DNA of 15,565 bases, taken from the NCBI GenBank assembly GCA_011048585.1, contig DSDS01000193.1, positions 1 to 15,565 on the forward strand, read 5' to 3'. Below, in pieces: positions 1 through 7,467 of the stretch; position 1 is the stretch's first letter; each line of letters begins with the position of its first letter. Origin of the DNA: Desulfurivibrio alkaliphilus. Lineage in GTDB: Bacteria > Desulfobacterota > Desulfobulbia > Desulfobulbales > Desulfurivibrionaceae. Under the pieces are notes generated by a model. It worked only from the letters and a program-made list of their open reading frames with translations, made no database searches and was not told the DNA's origin. The position numbers and the translations under genes are program-made.

Positions 1-1
1 C

Positions 2-157
2 CCCGGGAGCGACACGGTTACCTGTCTCTCCTGCCATCTGGCCCACGCCAGTGATTACCCCGGCATGCTCCGGTTTGATTACAGCAGGATGATGGCCCAC
101 GAGGGGGGAGACTTCTCCGGGGTTGGCTGTTTTGCCTGCCACACCACCAAGGATTAA
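2..157 (+). CDS. OmcS-like multiheme cytochrome c, C-terminal fragment (5' end outside the window)
   Basis: The window opens inside a reading frame with no start; it ends at TAA 155-157. The 51 visible residues hold two heme motifs, CLSCH followed by LAH, and CFACH followed by TTKD at the C-terminus. The pattern VTCxSCHxAH, then LRFDYSRM, then GCFxCHTTKD is almost the same as the C-termini of the two complete cytochromes at 9218-10300 and 10432-11466, so this is a third paralog of one family. In the Geobacter OmcS plan these are hemes 5 and 6. The diguanylate cyclase begins 28 bp downstream on the same strand, so the two may be co-transcribed. The identity as a c-type cytochrome is secure; the total heme number cannot be known from this window. 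Confidence 0.88.
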   Translation, partial: PGSDTVTCLSCHLAHASDYPGMLRFDYSRMMAHEGGDFSGVGCFACHTTKD

Positions 158-185
158 TTAGTTGCGCGCCAGGGGGGAAGGATCC

Positions 186-1271
186 ATGACCACAGAAAAA
201 ATGCCGACCTGGACGATCTCCGCCCTGCAAAGCCTGCCGGATCTCAGGAGTGAGAACGAATTCCTCAAGGAACGACTGTTTGAGCTCTATTTGCTCTACA
301 GTACCAGCCGGGTTTGTTGCCAGTCGCTGCGGACCGATAAGTTGCTGGAAAACTTTTTTGATCTGTTGCGCAACACCATGCAGGTGGAGGAGTTTTGTCT
401 GATGCTGCAAAACCCCGAAAAGGGGTGTTTCCAGATCTGGGCCGGCAGCGATGGGGTTATGGAGAAGGCCGGGGCGTACACCTTCCGGGTGGGCGAGGGC
501 CTGGCCGGGCTGGTGGCGGAGAGCGGCGAGGCGATCCTCTCCCAGGACGTCAGCCGCGAGACCTGCTTTTCCGACTACAACGGAATGTTGCCGGATATCG
601 GCGCTTTTCTTTCCGTGCCCCTGGTTGCCAGGGATAATCAGGTTTTTGGGGTGCTTAATATCCACAAATCCCGCCCCCAGAGTTTTCGGGCCTATGATCG
701 TGAGTTCTATGGTGCCGTGGCCGATAATCTGGCCATGGCCATGGAGCGGGCCCGTCTTTATGAGAAGGCGCGCCAGGAGGCGATGCATGACGATCTGACC
801 GGCATCTATAATCGTCGCTATCTCAACGATTACGGGGTTAGGGAACTGCGTAAGGCCAAGCGTAGCCGGATGCCGCTCTCCCTGCTGCTCATCGACCTGG
901 ATAATTTCAAGGCGGTCAACGACACCTGGGGCCATGTTTACGGAGATGAGATTCTGGTCAAAATGGCCGCCCTTTTAACCGAAAACGTCCGCCAGTGCGA
1001 TGTGGTTTCACGATACGGCGGCGATGAGTTTGTGATCCTGCTGCCCTCCACCCCCAAAGACGCCGCTTGCCGTTTGGCGGAAAATCTGCGCCGGGCGGTG
1101 GAGCGGCAGTTGCTGCTCGATCGGGAGCCGGGGCCGGAGGTGAGCGTCAGCGTGACGGTTGGGGCGGCGGCCTTTCCCGAAGACGCCGACGATTTCCTCG
1201 GCCTGGTCAAGGAGGCCGACTCCCGTCTCTACCGGGGCAAAAGCGGCGGTCGTAATCAGGTGATCTGCTGA
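186..1271 (+). CDS. GAF-GGDEF diguanylate cyclase, cytosolic
   Basis: Predicted to make cyclic di-GMP from two GTP. The 361-residue protein has no membrane segment: a short coiled coil (about 18-45), a GAF-type sensor domain (about 50-195) and a GGDEF domain (about 198-361). Seen in the catalytic domain: metal-binding DLDNFK (237-242), GGDEF (278-282) in the RYGGDEF context, and an RxxD inhibitory site (R269-D272) at the canonical distance, so an active, product-inhibited enzyme is expected. The base-recognition residues Asn245 (in FKAVND) and Asp254 (in GHVYGD) are the canonical ones; the hybrid cGAMP-making cyclases of Geobacter have Ser at the latter position, so c-di-GMP is the likelier product. 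ATG 186 is chosen because a purine-rich Shine-Dalgarno (171-181) lies 4-5 bp upstream; an in-frame TTG at 162 lacks one. The 3' end overlaps the opposing kinase gene by 16 bp. What the GAF domain binds is unknown. Confidence 0.93.
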   Translation: MTTEKMPTWTISALQSLPDLRSENEFLKERLFELYLLYSTSRVCCQSLRTDKLLENFFDLLRNTMQVEEFCLMLQNPEKGCFQIWAGSDGVMEKAGAYTFRVGEGLAGLVAESGEAILSQDVSRETCFSDYNGMLPDIGAFLSVPLVARDNQVFGVLNIHKSRPQSFRAYDREFYGAVADNLAMAMERARLYEKARQEAMHDDLTGIYNRRYLNDYGVRELRKAKRSRMPLSLLLIDLDNFKAVNDTWGHVYGDEILVKMAALLTENVRQCDVVSRYGGDEFVILLPSTPKDAACRLAENLRRAVERQLLLDREPGPEVSVSVTVGAAAFPEDADDFLGLVKEADSRLYRGKSGGRNQVIC

Positions 1272-3202
1272 TCGTCGCCGGGGCCGGCCGGCATTTGCGG
1301 CGGGATGGTCAGCTGGAAGAGGGCCCCTCCCTCGGGGAGGTTCTCGGCGCTTACCGTGCCGCCATGGTATTCGACAATTTTCCTGACGGTGGCCAGTCCC
1401 AGCCCGGTTCCTCCCTGACGGGTGGTGAAGAAAGGCTGGAACAGGCGCCGAATCTTTTCCGGGTTGATCCCCGGACCCTTATCCCTGATCTCAAAGAGCA
1501 GCCGGGAGGCGTATTCCTCTTCGATAAAACGGGCGGTGATTTTGACCGTTTCCCCGGCCGGTGACCATTGGACGGCATTGAGTATCAGGTTGGACAGCGC
1601 CTGGGTCATCAGCTCCAGATCCAGCAGCAGGGAGCGCTGATCGGTCTGGTCGACCACCTCGATATTCACCTCTTTGGCGACGATCTCCTGGCGGACGGCG
1701 GTAAGGGCCCCGTTTAGAAGGGCGCTTGTTGTGGTCCGGCTGATTTGCAGGGTTAGCGGCTTACCGTAGCTGAGGAGGTCGTTCAGCATCTTCTCCAGGC
1801 GCAGGGACTGCTGGCTGCTGATTTCGGCCAACTCGGCCACGGTCGCGTCCCTGCCCTCCACCATCCGCTGGATCATCTTGGCGTTCATCTTGATCGATGA
1901 AAGCGGGTTGCGCATCTCGTGGGCGATGCTGGAGGTTAGTTCGCCGATGGCCGCCAGGGCGGCGGTTTTGGCCAGGGCCCTTTCGATCTCGATTTTTCGC
2001 AGCACCTCCTCGGTTTTCTTGCGCTCGGTGATATTGTTGGCCACGCAGATGACGGCGTCGATCTGGCCCTCGGCGTTACGCATCACCGAGGCGGAAAAAA
2101 GCACGGTGATCTCCCGCCGCTCTTTGGTGAGCAGGCCGATCTCCAGATTGCTCACATCCTGCCCCCGGGCCAGTCGCTCCACCCCCCGGCTTTGGAACAG
2201 TTCCGCGGTATCGGCGGAGATGAACCGGGAAATCTCCTCCCCCAGCAGTTCCTCCTCCCCGTAACCGAGCAGTTCCCGGGTGTTATCGTTGATTTTGCTC
2301 AAGGTAAGCTCGGCGGAGAGGACCATGAGGCAACTGCTCATATGTTTGATAATGTTATCGACATAGTCCCGGGAAACCATGGTTTGCTCCAACTCCTGGG
2401 TCATCTCCCAGAAGGAGGTGGCCAGCTGGTTGATCTCGTCATTTTCGCTGCCCGGGGGGGGAGGGCTGATCTTTCTGGTGCGAGCGAAATCGACCACCAT
2501 CTGCTGAATTCGCCCCAGGGGCTGAATGAGCTGGCGGTTGGCAAAGCAGCGGCTGATGAAGGTGGCGCTGAGCAGGACCAGCAGGAAGAGCAGTCCCAGG
2601 AAAATGGTGTTGAGTTGGGCGTATTGCCGTTCTTTCTGGATAATCTGTTCCACGTTCTGGCCCAGATGCTGATTCAGTTTGATCAGGTCCTGCAGCAGAC
2701 CTGTTTGCAGGTTGCCCAGGAATTGGATGGTTTTCTGCATCTCAAGCGAGGTTTCAATGCTCTGGGTATCGAGATAGACCTCGGCGGCCAGGCGGTAAAA
2801 CTGCTCGTAGCGTTCGCCAAGGTCGTCGATCAGGGCGTTTTCGAAGAAGAAGGAGGGGTCGCCGGCGGCCACCTCCTCCATCTCCATGAGCAGCAGCATG
2901 ATTTGGCTGCTGAGTTTGTTGGCCTGGAGCACCTGTTCCGCCTCGCCGGTGAGAAAGGCATCCTCGTATTTGGAAAGCTGGGTCCGGAAAATGTTGAGGG
3001 TTTCCTCGCTGAGCCGGGCCAGGGGGAAGTGGATGGTTTGCAGACTGGCCAATCTGGCGGCTTGCTGGCTGTTGGAGTAGAAACTGGAAACGGTGGCGAT
3101 GAAATAGCCCACCAGGGCGATGAGCATACAGGCCCGCACCTTGGTGCGGATGCTGCCGTCCACCCATAATAATTTGAACAGGTCGCAGGATATGATTCGC
3201 AT
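1256..3202 (-). CDS. membrane sensor histidine kinase (HAMP-PAS-HisKA-HATPase)
   Basis: Sensor kinase of 648 residues. Order of parts: TM1 (about 24-42), a periplasmic helical sensor region (about 43-195) resembling four-helix-bundle sensors, TM2 (about 197-218), HAMP (about 219-275), PAS (about 279-395), HisKA with the H-box SIAHEMRNPLSS (phospho-acceptor His428), and HATPase_c with N-box LILNAVQ (Asn542), DKGPGI (574-579), FFTT and GGTGLGL (597-603). All catalytic motifs are intact. No receiver domain is fused, so it needs a partner regulator. The H-box style is that of NtrB/AtoS-type kinases, which usually serve NtrC-type activators; the only response regulator in the window is exactly such a protein (7468-8811). 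It is the last gene of the minus-strand series, 4 bp after the small periplasmic binding-like protein, so the two are probably co-translated. No strong Shine-Dalgarno is seen before ATG 3202. Confidence 0.94.
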   Translation of the reverse strand: MRIISCDLFKLLWVDGSIRTKVRACMLIALVGYFIATVSSFYSNSQQAARLASLQTIHFPLARLSEETLNIFRTQLSKYEDAFLTGEAEQVLQANKLSSQIMLLLMEMEEVAAGDPSFFFENALIDDLGERYEQFYRLAAEVYLDTQSIETSLEMQKTIQFLGNLQTGLLQDLIKLNQHLGQNVEQIIQKERQYAQLNTIFLGLLFLLVLLSATFISRCFANRQLIQPLGRIQQMVVDFARTRKISPPPPGSENDEINQLATSFWEMTQELEQTMVSRDYVDNIIKHMSSCLMVLSAELTLSKINDNTRELLGYGEEELLGEEISRFISADTAELFQSRGVERLARGQDVSNLEIGLLTKERREITVLFSASVMRNAEGQIDAVICVANNITERKKTEEVLRKIEIERALAKTAALAAIGELTSSIAHEMRNPLSSIKMNAKMIQRMVEGRDATVAELAEISSQQSLRLEKMLNDLLSYGKPLTLQISRTTTSALLNGALTAVRQEIVAKEVNIEVVDQTDQRSLLLDLELMTQALSNLILNAVQWSPAGETVKITARFIEEEYASRLLFEIRDKGPGINPEKIRRLFQPFFTTRQGGTGLGLATVRKIVEYHGGTVSAENLPEGGALFQLTIPPQMPAGPGDDQQIT

Positions 3203-3206
3203 CTGT

Positions 3207-3635
3207 TTATTCGATGGCCACTTTTTTCACCTGATGGTCCAGTGAATTCTTGTCGATGTAGCTGATCGCGTGACGATGCAGGGCAACGTAGGATTTGGCG
3301 GCCTCGTCATCCCGGACCGCCAGGGGCAGGATGCCGCTGCCGCTGTAGAGAATCTTCTTCCAGTAGACCGAGAGCTGGACCGGCGATTTTTCCAGCAGCT
3401 CCCGGGTGAACTTTTCATGGATATCATCATTGGTGTTCATTACCAGGGTTATTGAGCTGTTGTCCGGCCACCGAAGCTGTTTGCCGAGGAAGATGTTCCT
3501 CGCCTCCTCGATCCCCAGCCGTTGGACAGGGTTGTCCTTATGGACCACAATAATGTATTCCGCGGCCCTGGCCGACCAGTCCTGCCCCAGCAGGAAAATC
3601 GCGATCAAGGCCAAAATATAGATGGGTTTTCTCAT
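3207..3635 (-). CDS. small periplasmic phosphate-binding-like protein (PBP-like domain)
   Basis: A 142-residue secreted protein. Residues 1-24 form a signal peptide (MRKP, then a hydrophobic run, then ARAAE). The mature part resembles the short PstS/PBP-like domain proteins: EYIIVVHKDNPVQRL, IEEARNIFLGKQLRWPDNSSI, then FTRELLEKSPVQLSVYWKK, a Gly-rich turn near SGSG and a C-terminal YIDK segment. At this length it is a single-lobe or reduced binding fold rather than a full-size transport binding protein, and no ABC transporter genes are nearby. It lies 18 bp after the NHL gene and 4 bp before the histidine kinase, so a role as periplasmic co-sensor for that kinase is a reasonable inference. 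The ligand is unknown; phosphate cannot be assumed. The ribosome-binding site is weak (AGGAA about 13 bp upstream). Confidence 0.82.
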   Translation of the reverse strand: MRKPIYILALIAIFLLGQDWSARAAEYIIVVHKDNPVQRLGIEEARNIFLGKQLRWPDNSSITLVMNTNDDIHEKFTRELLEKSPVQLSVYWKKILYSGSGILPLAVRDDEAAKSYVALHRHAISYIDKNSLDHQVKKVAIE

Positions 3636-3653
3636 GGGCCACGTTGGTTCCTG

Positions 3654-4925
3654 TTAATCCATCAGCGACTCTTCTTCCCAAAGTTCTTCCTCAAATAATG
3701 AGGGTTCCGAGCTGGGGCCTCCGGGGGGAGTGGCGCTGGGCAAGGTCTGGAAGATGGGGAAGCGCACGTCGAAATCGGCCCGGATGATCTGGATCCGGCT
3801 GTTGAACAGGTCGGCGACGATCAGGCGGCCCCGGCGGTCCATGGCGATGGCGCTGGGAAAGTTGAACCAGAGCGGCCCGGTACCCCGGCCGCCGAACTCA
3901 AAGACAAATTTGCCGCTGGTATCGTAAACCAGGATGGTGTGGCGCATGTAGTCCACCACGTAAATGCTTTTGCGGTCCTCATCGACGGCCAGACCGCGGG
4001 GGCGGCTCATTTTGCCCGAGGAGCCGCCCTTTTCGCCGAAACTGAAAAGAAAATCCTCGTTGGGGGAATAGACGTAGACCTTGCTGGTTTCCTCGCTGAG
4101 CAGAAAAAGCCGCCCATCCCGATCGCGGACGATGTCGTTGATGGTAACCGGGTGCCGGCCGGGACCGCCGCTCTCCCTGGCCGGTCGCAGCCGGGACTGG
4201 GGGAGCAGTTCCGGCGGCAGGCCCAAAGGGTTGTCGTCGAGCTGTTCCGGGGCCTGGGTCGGGGCCGTTGCCTCCAGCGGGTTGCCCACCCCCGGCACCA
4301 GGCCAAGCTCCTCCGGCGCCATGACCCGGTCCACGGGGCTCAACCAGCGTTGGAACTTGCCGTCTGGCCCCAGAACCAGCACGCCCCGGCTGTTGGTGCC
4401 GCTCAGGTAAATGTTGCCGGTTCTGCCCACCACCCCCCGTTGAGGCGAAAAGCCTTCCGCTTGGGGAAACTGGTCGAAGCGGATCTCATCCACCGGGAAA
4501 AAGGCCCCGTTGAGGATGGTCAGCCGCGGCGGATGGCTGGAGGAACGGCCCTGGCAGACGAAGATCCGATCGCTGCGGGGATCGAAGAACACCCCCTGGG
4601 GAGCGGTCAGCCCCCGGCCGGGACCCAGGAAAAGGTGGGGGAAAAGGGCGTTGTCGTAGATCACAAAACCTTTTTTGCCGCCACTGAGGACGTAGATCTC
4701 CTCCTGCTCATAATCAAAGGCCACCGTCGAAGGGGAGCGCAGGCGCTGTCCCTGGTGATCCTCGCTCAGAATAGCCACCACCGAGAACGGCTCCTGGGGG
4801 GGTGGCTCCGTTGTCCGGCCCGGCTGAGCCAGCAGGATGAGAACCGGGACCAGCAGCAGCAGGACCAGCAGGGCCCTGCCCGCTGGCGGGTTGATCGCGA
4901 AAACAAGAGAGGTTAAATCACGCAT
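3654..4925 (-). CDS. NHL-repeat beta-propeller protein, exported
   Basis: A 423-residue protein with an N-terminal hydrophobic segment (about 18-36, rich in Leu and Val) that is a signal peptide or membrane anchor, then a six-bladed NHL-type propeller. Repeats are visible as DGRLFLLSEETSKVYVYSP, then RPRGLAVDEDRKSIYVVDYM, then FPSAIAMDRRGRLIVADLFN, each with the usual hydrophobic-Asp-Arg/Gly-(I/L)xVxD pattern. A low-complexity Pro/Glu loop interrupts the middle. NHL proteins recur beside multiheme cytochromes in electron-conduit clusters of Geobacter-like bacteria, but their job there is not settled; a scaffold on the periplasmic or outer face is likely. ATG 4925 is preferred because GGAAA lies 5 bp upstream; an in-frame ATG at 4953-4955 would add 10 residues, overlap the cytochrome gene by 13 bp and has no Shine-Dalgarno. 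Either way it is tightly coupled to the cytochrome gene upstream. Confidence 0.88.
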   Translation of the reverse strand: MRDLTSLVFAINPPAGRALLVLLLLVPVLILLAQPGRTTEPPPQEPFSVVAILSEDHQGQRLRSPSTVAFDYEQEEIYVLSGGKKGFVIYDNALFPHLFLGPGRGLTAPQGVFFDPRSDRIFVCQGRSSSHPPRLTILNGAFFPVDEIRFDQFPQAEGFSPQRGVVGRTGNIYLSGTNSRGVLVLGPDGKFQRWLSPVDRVMAPEELGLVPGVGNPLEATAPTQAPEQLDDNPLGLPPELLPQSRLRPARESGGPGRHPVTINDIVRDRDGRLFLLSEETSKVYVYSPNEDFLFSFGEKGGSSGKMSRPRGLAVDEDRKSIYVVDYMRHTILVYDTSGKFVFEFGGRGTGPLWFNFPSAIAMDRRGRLIVADLFNSRIQIIRADFDVRFPIFQTLPSATPPGGPSSEPSLFEEELWEEESLMD

Positions 4926-4942
4926 GGCCGTTTCCGGTAGCC

Positions 4943-6118
4943 TCAGTAGTGGCATTGGCTGCAGATGTGACCACCAAGAATGTCGCCGATCAGCAGATAC
5001 TTGAAGTTGGAGTCATGGGGGTTATGACAGCTGGTGCAGGTAAAGTTCCGCTCCGGCCGCCGCGGGTCCTTGGCTCCGGCCACCGGATGGCCGCCCACTG
5101 GATGGCCCCTGGTAACTCCGGCCAGGGAGGTATGGCAGCTGACGCAGAGATCGTTGATCGGCTTGTGGAGCATGAAGCGGTGGTCCTCAGCGTGGGGGTC
5201 ATGGCAGATGGTGCAGCCGATCCCCCTCAAGATCCCGTGGACGTAAAAGGCGGGATTGTCGCGGCTGACCATGTTCCGCTTGTCGGTATGGCAGGCAACG
5301 CACAGGCTGTCCTTGCCCTCGGCCCAGAGTTGCCCCCGGTTGATATCTCCATGGGGGTTGTGGCAGATGGTGCAGTCGCCGGTGCCCACCGGGCCGTGAA
5401 TATGCTTCTTGTCCAGCCAGCTCTTCTTGTTGATGTGGCAGCGGAAGCAGGTGTCCTCCACCTTGCCGGCCGGGATGGCGATGCGCAGCGGCTCATCGCC
5501 CTGCTTGTGGCAGGCCAGGCATTGGAAGTTGACCGCCGGGCTGTGTTGCCAGGGGGTTTTGCCCAGCACGCTGCCGTGGCAGGAAAAGCAGAAGGATTGG
5601 GCCGCCTCCTCGGCCTTGCCCGGGCGAGTGATCTTCTCGGTATCATGGCATTGGGCGCAGGCGGCGGGCAGCAGTTTTTCGCCGTGGAACTGGTAATAGT
5701 TTCGTTCCTTGCGATTGATCTGCATCAGGGAGCGCAGGGGGCGAAAGGTCACGGTTACGGTTTTGCCGGCGGGCAGCAGCTCAAAGGTGTTGCTGCCCGC
5801 CTTCAGGGGAACCTGGAAGTGGGCGTACCAGTTTCCTTCCACCGGCCACATCCCTTGGGGAGAGAAGAGCAGGTCGCCGCTCCTGATCTGCAGCTTCTCC
5901 TGCCTGGCCGCTCCCTTTACCCGCACCACCACGGTAACGGCCGGATTTTTGGCGTGGATCAGCGCCTTGTCGGGGGGGACCAGAATCTCCGCCCCGGCCG
6001 CCGGGGCGGAGATTGGCCATAATGGGGCCAGGGCCAGCAATAAGGCGAGAAGCACCGGGTTCAGCCGCGGGTGGATCCGGCGGGCCAAAGGGGTTCCGGC
6101 GGGGATATTTGCGATCAT
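4943..6118 (-). CDS. decaheme c-type cytochrome with N-terminal beta-sandwich domain
   Basis: A 391-residue exported cytochrome. A signal peptide (residues 1-43, ending APAAGAE) is followed by a beta-sandwich domain (about 45-130) and ten CXXCH motifs with Cys at 154, 177, 200, 224, 249, 273, 302, 325, 361 and 386. The repeated phrases HGPVGTGDCTICHNPHG and LCVxCH are those of doubled-CXXCH cytochromes, which give bis-histidine hemes. The chain stops one residue after the last heme motif (CSQCHY). The GTG/ATG choice: ATG 6118 has GGAG 9 bp upstream and gives a clean signal peptide; ATG at 6133 lacks a good site and ATG at 6196 lies inside the preceding gene. No lipobox is seen, so a soluble periplasmic carrier is likelier than a surface lipoprotein; it could be the inner partner of the barrel encoded at 13420-15492. 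It lies between the thioredoxin-like gene and the NHL gene in one series. Confidence 0.93.
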   Translation of the reverse strand: MIANIPAGTPLARRIHPRLNPVLLALLLALAPLWPISAPAAGAEILVPPDKALIHAKNPAVTVVVRVKGAARQEKLQIRSGDLLFSPQGMWPVEGNWYAHFQVPLKAGSNTFELLPAGKTVTVTFRPLRSLMQINRKERNYYQFHGEKLLPAACAQCHDTEKITRPGKAEEAAQSFCFSCHGSVLGKTPWQHSPAVNFQCLACHKQGDEPLRIAIPAGKVEDTCFRCHINKKSWLDKKHIHGPVGTGDCTICHNPHGDINRGQLWAEGKDSLCVACHTDKRNMVSRDNPAFYVHGILRGIGCTICHDPHAEDHRFMLHKPINDLCVSCHTSLAGVTRGHPVGGHPVAGAKDPRRPERNFTCTSCHNPHDSNFKYLLIGDILGGHICSQCHY

Positions 6119-6158
6119 CGTTGCTATCTCCATGCGGAATAGGTGATTGGGGCGCCGA

Positions 6159-7196
6159 TCAATCATCCGATTGATGTGACCGCTCCAGTAATTCATAGGC
6201 TCGACGGAACTCCTCGGCCGCCTTCTGGTGCTGGCCGTTTTTGCTCAACAGAATGCCCAGGGCTGAGCGCAGCCGGTGGTCGCGGCCGTTGCGGAACAGC
6301 ATGCCCCGCAGGTCGTCAATCGCCTCATCCACCTCGCCCTGTTCGCCCTTGACCAGGGCCGCGCAAACTTCGCCCCGGAGGGAGTCGGGTTCCAAGGCCA
6401 GCCCCTTGTTCAGGGCGCTTTCCGCCTCGGGCAAACGTTTAAGCTCCAGGAACACGCAGCCCAGCTCGATATGGGCTTCGGCCAGCTTGGGGTTCCTGGC
6501 GATGGCCGTCTGGAACTCCCGGGCCGCCGGCTCAACCTGCCCCTTGCCGAGCAGGGCCTTGCCCAGGCCCAGGTGGCGCCGGGCCGCCAGCTCTTCCGGA
6601 TCCCTTGCCTCCATCACCGGGTTCAGCTCAGCTTCCACCTGCTCCCTGGTTTTTTCCCCGATCAGGATTTCGATCTCGCCCTTGATCGAGTCCACCATGG
6701 AGCGGCCGTAGCCGAAGCCGTTCACCACCCGACCTTGACCGTCCACCAGCAGAACCGCCGGCAGTACGAAGACCCCCAGCGCTCCGTAAACGTCCTGGCT
6801 GGGATCGAAGTAGCCGGGAGAGGTGAAGCCGGCGGTGCGGGTCACCTCTCTGATCACCTCGGTGGAGTCTCCCTGCCCGTTGATAACCAGCAGGCGCACC
6901 TTCTTGTCGGCAAAAAAAGAGGTCAGCTCCTGCAACTGTTCCAAGGCGGAGATGGAACGCTGTTTTTTGGTGGGCAGATCGGCGCCCCAGAAGGCCAACA
7001 CCACCGGCCGGTCGCCCAGCTTGTCCAGGGCGATCTTCTCCGGGGAGTCCACCGCCTGCAGCGCGGCGGCGGGCAGAATATCCCCCTGGTCTATGGCCCG
7101 AAAAGGGAAAGACTCGGCGGCGCCGCTGTCAACCAGCAGCGAGAAAATCAATAAAAAAGAGAAGATGATGGAGTAGCGGAAGATTTTCAAGGACAC
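6159..7196 (-). CDS. exported thioredoxin-like/TPR protein lacking the CXXC active site
   Basis: A 345-residue protein: signal peptide (about 1-27, ending SGAAES), a redoxin/TlpA-like domain (about 35-180) and at least three TPR units (about 203-340). The thioredoxin fold is recognised from PVVLAFWGADLP (65-75), the VFVLPAVLLVDGQG strand with the cis-proline (Pro146), and GRVVNGFGYG. Where family members have WCxxC, this one reads FWGADLPTKK: Leu74 and Lys77 replace both cysteines. The domain therefore cannot do thiol-disulfide exchange and probably binds a partner; the TPR part fits that. Given its place as first gene before a decaheme cytochrome, a role in cytochrome assembly or complex formation is possible but unproven. 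GTG 7196 is the preferred start because GGAGAGAGG lies just upstream and the signal peptide begins there; longer frames to 7403 have no site and are poor protein. Confidence 0.87.
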   Translation of the reverse strand: MSLKIFRYSIIFSFLLIFSLLVDSGAAESFPFRAIDQGDILPAAALQAVDSPEKIALDKLGDRPVVLAFWGADLPTKKQRSISALEQLQELTSFFADKKVRLLVINGQGDSTEVIREVTRTAGFTSPGYFDPSQDVYGALGVFVLPAVLLVDGQGRVVNGFGYGRSMVDSIKGEIEILIGEKTREQVEAELNPVMEARDPEELAARRHLGLGKALLGKGQVEPAAREFQTAIARNPKLAEAHIELGCVFLELKRLPEAESALNKGLALEPDSLRGEVCAALVKGEQGEVDEAIDDLRGMLFRNGRDHRLRSALGILLSKNGQHQKAAEEFRRAYELLERSHQSDD

Positions 7197-7467
7197 ACCT
7201 CTCTCCGAGTGGATGCCGCCCGGTGGGCCGCATGCAGTTACTTTCGCGGGTAGCCGCAGGTAAACCGGCACTGAACAGAGATGTGGGGGGAGGAGGACGA
7301 CGGGAACGCCCTCACTCACTAATACTCTATACAATGGGTCCGGCCAATGGGCAATGGGGAAAATCACCATTAGACCAAAAAAACGTGGTTTGTCCGGCTC
7401 CATTGGGGTAGTTTCCGGGGAGATTCCGGCTTAAGTTGAAATTATCAGTCTTGGAGAGAATTTTGGG
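7197..7467. promoter_or_regulatory. divergent intergenic region between the minus-strand operon and the activator gene
   Basis: This 271-bp gap separates two genes reading outward, so it must hold promoters for both. I see no good sigma-54 site on either strand. A TATACAAT-like -10 element for the plus strand lies at 7328-7335 without a convincing -35. Short repeats occur: AATGGG three times within 7333-7360, GTCCGGC twice (about 7339 and 7392), CCAATGG/CCATTGG as a spaced inverted pair, and TTCCGG twice near 7414-7430. Any of these could be operator sequence, but none is strong on its own. The activator's own Shine-Dalgarno is GGAG near 7453. Confidence 0.5.

Noticed and set aside
4949..6022. 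Long plus-strand frame (357 codons) opposite the 10-heme cytochrome
   Set aside because: Antisense shadow of a gene with ten heme motifs and a signal peptide; no recognisable domain.
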